NCBI RefSeq assembly: GCF_016107285.1
Contig: NZ_RCVQ01000005.1
Span: forward strand, 186,001-250,000
Direction of reading: 5' to 3'
Length of the DNA: 64,000 nt
DNA from: Roseomonas sp. KE0001
Lineage (GTDB): Bacteria > Pseudomonadota > Alphaproteobacteria > Acetobacterales > Acetobacteraceae
This document shows positions 60,477 to 64,000 of this stretch, piece after piece (within the stretch, counting starts at the first letter, position 1; each line of letters starts with the position of its first letter). The position numbers and the translations under genes are program-made. Below the pieces are notes generated by a model. The model worked only from the letters and a program-made list of their open reading frames with translations. It did no database searches and was not told where the DNA came from.

Positions 60477-61697
60477 ATGAACGGAATGACGACACGCCGG
60501 TGGGCGCTGGGGCTGCTGTCCGGCGTCGCGATGATCGCGATGGGCAGCGCCCGGGCCGCAGCCGAGGTTCGCTTCGGTGCCCTCTATCCCTTCAGCGGCG
60601 AGCTGGCCGTGCTGGGTGACGAAAGCTGGCGCGGGCTGGAGCTGGCGGTCGAGGAGCGCAACGCCGCGGGCGGCGTGCAGGGCGAGAGGATCGTCCTGGT
60701 GCGCGGCGACGCGGTGGACAACAACCAGGCAGTGGCCGAGGCGCGGCGGCTGATCTCGGTCTCCGGCGTCAAGGCGATCTTCGGCACCTATTCCTCGGCC
60801 CGCGCGCAGGTGGCGAGCCAGGTGGCCGAGCTGGCGCGCATCCCCTACCTGGAGATGGGCGCGGTCTCGGACTCCATCACCGACCGCAAGTTCCGCTATC
60901 TGTTCCGCACCAACCCGACGGCCAGGGACATGGCCGAGCGCTCGATCGAGATGGTGATCAACGCCGTGGCGCCGGCCCATTCGGTGCAGCCCAGGGACCT
61001 GCGCGTCGCCATCATCCATGAGGACAGCCTCTACGGCACCACGGTCGGGCGCTTCCAGGCGGGCTTCGCCAAGGAGCAGGGCCTCAACATCGTCGAGACG
61101 CTGCCCTATCCGGCCAATGTCGTGGACATGTCCGCGCTGATCCTGCGGCTGCAATCGGCCAAGGCCGATGTGGTGCTGCAGACCTCCTACCAGAACGACA
61201 CGGTGCTGTTCTTCCGCCAGGCGCGCGAGGCCGGCTTCAGGCCGCGCGCCATCATCGGCGGCGGCGGCGGCTACTCGCTGCGCGAGACCATGCAGGCGGT
61301 CGGCCAGGACGTCATGGACGGCGTGCTGAACATCGACTTCACGCAGATCGCCACCAACCCCAAGGCGGCGCCGGGCATCCCGCACTTCCTCGAGGCCTAC
61401 CGCGCCAAGTACGGCATGGAGCCGCGCTCCGGCCACAGCCTCGGCAATTACGCCGGCGCCAAGATCTATCTTGAGGCCATCGACAAGGCGAAGTCCTTCT
61501 CGGCCGACGACATCGCCGCGGCGCTGCGCGCGCTCGACATCCCGGAAGGCCAGACCGCGGCGGGGTGGGGCGTGCGGTTCGGCGAGAACGGCCAGAACCA
61601 GCGGTCCAAGATGATGGGCCTGCAATGGCAGGACGGCAAGCTCGTCACCGTCTTCCCGTCCGAGGCGGCGGTCTCCGACCTGCGCCTGCGCCGCTGA
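60477..61697 (+). CDS. Liv-type ABC solute-binding protein
   Basis: A 406-aa periplasmic receptor of the Leu/Ile/Val-binding superfamily. The signal peptide MTTRRWALGLLSGVAMIAMG is followed by EVRFGALYPFSGELAVLGDE, the conserved Peripla_BP_6 beginning, then NNQAVAEARRLISVSGVKAI and GTYSSARAQVASQVAE. Ligands in this family range from branched amino acids to amides, aromatics and urea, so the substrate is open. The following genes encode the matching LivH permease and a LivM-LivG fusion. Confidence 0.93.
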   Translation: MNGMTTRRWALGLLSGVAMIAMGSARAAAEVRFGALYPFSGELAVLGDESWRGLELAVEERNAAGGVQGERIVLVRGDAVDNNQAVAEARRLISVSGVKAIFGTYSSARAQVASQVAELARIPYLEMGAVSDSITDRKFRYLFRTNPTARDMAERSIEMVINAVAPAHSVQPRDLRVAIIHEDSLYGTTVGRFQAGFAKEQGLNIVETLPYPANVVDMSALILRLQSAKADVVLQTSYQNDTVLFFRQAREAGFRPRAIIGGGGGYSLRETMQAVGQDVMDGVLNIDFTQIATNPKAAPGIPHFLEAYRAKYGMEPRSGHSLGNYAGAKIYLEAIDKAKSFSADDIAAALRALDIPEGQTAAGWGVRFGENGQNQRSKMMGLQWQDGKLVTVFPSEAAVSDLRLRR

Positions 61698-61756
61698 CAG
61701 CCCGCGCGCCTGGCAGCGCCCGGCCACGCCCAGCCAGGTCCCTTGGGGGAGACGTC

Positions 61757-62632
61757 ATGCAAACCTTCCTGCAGCTCGTCATCAATGGCCTCATGCTGGG
61801 CGGCCTCTTCGCCATCATCAGCATCGGGCTGACGCTGATCTTCGGCATCATCCGGCTCGTGAACTTCGCCCATGGCGAGTTGCTGATGGTTGGCATGTAC
61901 CTGACCTGGATCGGCACCAGCCAGCTCGGCCTGCACCCCTATGTGCTGGCGCCGCCGGTGGTGCTGGTGCTGTTCGTCATCGGCGTGCTGATCCAGCGTT
62001 TCATCCTGCAGCCGCTGCTCGACGCGCGCGACGCGCATGTGCAGATCTTCGCGACGGTCGGGCTGTCCACGGCCCTGATCAACCTGGCGCTGCTGGTCTT
62101 CGGCGCCGACCTCTACGCCACGCCCGCCCCCGGGGTGCGGGAGGCGATCCATTTCGGCCCCTTCCGCGTGCTGATCGGCCAGCTGGTCATGTTCGGCTGC
62201 GGCATCGCCGTCGTCGTCGCGCTGCACCTGTTTCTGGAGCGCAGCTATCTCGGCCGCGCCATCCGCGCGACCGCGCAGCATCGCGCGGCGGCGCAGCTCA
62301 TGGGCGTCGACGTGCGCCGCATCTACATCGTCACCTTCGGCATCGGCGCCGCCTGCGTCGGGCTGGCCGCGGTGCTGGTGGCGCCGCTCTATCCGACATC
62401 GCCCACGGTCGGTACCTATTTCGTGCTGACCGCCTTCGTCGTCGTGGTGCTGGGCGGCATGGGCAGCCTGCACGGCGCCTTCGTCGGCGCGCTGCTGATC
62501 GGGCTGGTGGACAGCCTCAGTGCCTACTACATCGCGCCCGACCTCAAGGAGGTGGTGATCTTCGGCCTCTTCCTCCTGGTCCTGCTGGTGCGCCCGACGG
62601 GGCTCTTCGGCCTCGGGCGCGGCTCGGAGTGA
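61757..62632 (+). CDS. livH: Liv-type ABC transporter permease LivH
   Basis: A 291-aa inner-membrane permease. The start MQTFLQLVINGLMLGGLFAI and the segment GIIRLVNFAHGELLMVG are diagnostic of LivH; the coupling region is RAIRATAQHRAAAQLMGVDV, and the glycine-rich VVVLGGMGSLHGAFVGALLI lies near the C-terminus. ATG 61757 has GGGGGAGACG just ahead. It forms a heterodimer with the LivM part of the next gene product. The next gene begins 5 bp later. Confidence 0.94.
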   Translation: MQTFLQLVINGLMLGGLFAIISIGLTLIFGIIRLVNFAHGELLMVGMYLTWIGTSQLGLHPYVLAPPVVLVLFVIGVLIQRFILQPLLDARDAHVQIFATVGLSTALINLALLVFGADLYATPAPGVREAIHFGPFRVLIGQLVMFGCGIAVVVALHLFLERSYLGRAIRATAQHRAAAQLMGVDVRRIYIVTFGIGAACVGLAAVLVAPLYPTSPTVGTYFVLTAFVVVVLGGMGSLHGAFVGALLIGLVDSLSAYYIAPDLKEVVIFGLFLLVLLVRPTGLFGLGRGSE

Positions 62633-62637
62633 ACGGC

Positions 62638-64000
62638 ATGGGCAGGCTCCTCGATCCCCGCACCGCCGCGGCCGCGCTCCTCCTCCTGCTGCTGCTGGCA
62701 GTGCCGCTTCTGGTGCAGGACGACTTCGTCTTCCACGTCTTCATCACCATCTGCCTCTATGGCGCGCTGGCGACGGCGTGGAACATCGTCGGCGGCTTCG
62801 CCGGACAGCTTTCCCTGGGACACGCCATCTTCTACGGCATCGGCGCCTATACGGCGGGTCTGCTGGTGCCGCTCGGCGTCTCGCCCTGGATCGGCATGCT
62901 CGCGGGCGCGGCCCTCTCGGCCCTGGTGGGCGTCGGCATCGGCCTGCCCTGCTTCCGCCTGCGCGGACCGTTCTTCGCGCTGGCCACCATCGCCTTCCTG
63001 CAGGTGATCCGGCTGCTGGCGCTGCATTTCACCGACCTGACCGGAGGCGCCGTCGGGCTGATGGTGCCGTTGCAGACCGGCTGGGCCTGGATGATCTTCT
63101 TCGAGCGCTGGCCCTCCATGCTGATCGCCTTCGGCCTGCTGGCGCTGACCCTGGCCGTCGCCGCCTGGGTCCGCCATGCCCGCTTCGGCTACTACCTGGT
63201 GGCGACGCGGGAGCGTGAGCCGGCCGCCGCGGCGGCGGGTGTCGACACGCTCCGGGTGCGGCTACACGCCGTCGCGCTCTCCGCCGCGCTGACCTCGATG
63301 GTCGGCACCTTCCATGGCATGTACCTGACCTTCATCGAGCCGGAGGCGATGTTCTCCCTCGCCTTCTCGGTGCAGATCGCGATGTTCGCGCTGATCGGCG
63401 GCATCGGCACGGTGATGGGGCCGCTGCTGGGCACGCTGCTGGTCGTGCCGCTGACCGAGCTGGCGCGCGGCTGGCTCGGCGCCTCGGCGCTCGGCCTGCA
63501 CGGCTTCGTCTACGGCACGGTTCTGGTGCTGATCGTGCTGTTCGTCCCCGATGGCCTGGCCGGCCTGATCCGCCGCAGGCCGAAGGCGCGCGAAGTGGAG
63601 GTGGCGGCGCCGGCCACCGTCCCGGCCGAGGCGGCTGCGCCCGTCCGGCGTGCCATCGGTGAGCCGATCCTGGTGGCCGAGCATCTCCATAAGCGCTTCG
63701 GCGGGCTCACCGTCACCGACGATGTCAGTCTCACGCTGCGCCAGGGCGAGGTTCTCGGCATCATCGGGCCGAACGGCGCCGGCAAGACCACGCTGTTCAA
63801 CCAGCTTTCCGGCTTCCTCGCGCCGCAGAGCGGCATCGTGCGCGTCCGCGCCGAGGAGGGGGGCTACATCACCCCCCGCACGCCGCACGGCTTCGCGCGG
63901 GCGGGCGTGGGGCGCACCTTCCAGATCGTCCAGCCCTTCGCCGCCATGACGGTGCTGGAGAACATCATGATCGGCGCCTTCCACAACCATCCCACCCATG
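62638..64000 (+). CDS. LivM-LivG fusion: Liv-type permease plus ATPase (3' end outside window)
   Basis: The frame runs without a stop from the ATG at 62638 to the window edge (454 codons). Residues 1-320 are a LivM permease (GGFAGQLSLGHAIFYGIGAY near residue 50; end of the last helix at VLIVLFVPDGLAGLIRR). A 20-residue Ala/Pro-rich linker leads into a LivG ATPase from residue 342 (EPILVAEHLHKRFGGLTVTD), with Walker A GPNGAGKTT at 377-385 and GVGRTFQIVQPFAAMTVLEN after it. The signature and Walker B lie beyond the window. LivM and LivG are usually separate genes; the fusion fixes their 1:1 ratio. It continues the operon of the binding protein and LivH. Confidence 0.9.
   Translation, partial: MGRLLDPRTAAAALLLLLLLAVPLLVQDDFVFHVFITICLYGALATAWNIVGGFAGQLSLGHAIFYGIGAYTAGLLVPLGVSPWIGMLAGAALSALVGVGIGLPCFRLRGPFFALATIAFLQVIRLLALHFTDLTGGAVGLMVPLQTGWAWMIFFERWPSMLIAFGLLALTLAVAAWVRHARFGYYLVATREREPAAAAAGVDTLRVRLHAVALSAALTSMVGTFHGMYLTFIEPEAMFSLAFSVQIAMFALIGGIGTVMGPLLGTLLVVPLTELARGWLGASALGLHGFVYGTVLVLIVLFVPDGLAGLIRRRPKAREVEVAAPATVPAEAAAPVRRAIGEPILVAEHLHKRFGGLTVTDDVSLTLRQGEVLGIIGPNGAGKTTLFNQLSGFLAPQSGIVRVRAEEGGYITPRTPHGFARAGVGRTFQIVQPFAAMTVLENIMIGAFHNHPTH

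Noticed and set aside
61565-61756. 64-codon upstream extension of LivH
   Set aside because: It is the end of the binding-protein gene in another frame; the ATG at 61757 with a purine-rich box and conserved MQTFLQ start is convincing.
1-64000. Search for tRNA, rRNA, CRISPR arrays, insertion sequences or phage genes
   Set aside because: I saw no repeat-spacer pattern, no transposase or integrase motif and no tRNA cloverleaf; short RNA genes could still escape inspection by eye.

Overview
The window is about 64 kb of uniformly very G+C-rich DNA with tightly packed genes, many ATGA or GTGA stop/start overlaps and frequent GTG starts. Gene content points to an alphaproteobacterium of the Acetobacteraceae, most likely Roseomonas-like: Tat-type solute-binding proteins, a Bug-family receptor, a prkA-yeaH-spoVR operon and a CBM-bearing glycosidase in a polysaccharide locus. 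This placement is an inference from gene content, not from a marker gene. I see no rRNA, tRNA, CRISPR array, integrase or insertion sequence.

Region by region. 1-5849: end of an exopolysaccharide locus with two GT4 glycosyltransferases, a beta-helix protein and, convergent to them, a 734-aa secreted-type glycosidase with a xylan-binding-like module. 5850-6770: a gene-free stretch of lower G+C with several perfect hairpins. 6771-10670: an oligopeptide-type ABC transporter (two permeases, two ATPases) without a binding protein. 10922-13812: a DMT exporter and an SLC13/RCK_C permease. 13772-18977: a P-loop NTPase, then a three-gene redox unit (NuoF-like subunit, FrdA/NadB-like flavoprotein, [2Fe-2S]/2[4Fe-4S] protein) that looks like a compact soluble NAD(H)-linked fumarate reductase, then glucokinase. 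19081-22667: amidase, lactonase-type amidohydrolase, FucU and an SDR, a partial deoxysugar set. 22844-25025: MFS transporter and enoyl-CoA hydratase. 25677-30487: the stress operon prkA-yeaH-spoVR.

30527-36457: fatty-acid hydroxylase-family protein, polysaccharide deacetylase, YVTN beta-propeller, FMN reductase, PHB-depolymerase-type esterase and M20 amidohydrolase. 36481-42793: orphan peptide-binding protein, flavin reductase-like protein, GH13 alpha-glucosidase, DapA-family protein lacking catalytic residues, P1 peptidase. 42802-46145: a quinone-stress module (MhqD-like hydrolase, MhqO-like dioxygenase, WrbA) opposite a LysR regulator. 46186-50212: HSL-type hydrolase, Cys/Met-type PLP enzyme, SnoaL-like protein, Bug receptor, small orphan protein. 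50589-54009: binding protein plus two permeases of a second peptide transporter, without ATPases, behind a 22-bp perfect palindrome. 54069-58505: 55-aa disordered protein, MFS transporter, PRC-barrel protein, DhaK-DhaL kinase and an HU-like protein. 58548-64000: GntR regulator divergent from a dehydrogenase and a Liv-type ABC operon that ends in a permease-ATPase fusion running off the window.

The most distinctive items are the redox triad at 14419-17950, the complementary half-sets of peptide transporters (6771-10670, 36481-38073, 50589-54009), the LivM-LivG fusion, and the palindromes at 45141, 50440 and 5850-6770.
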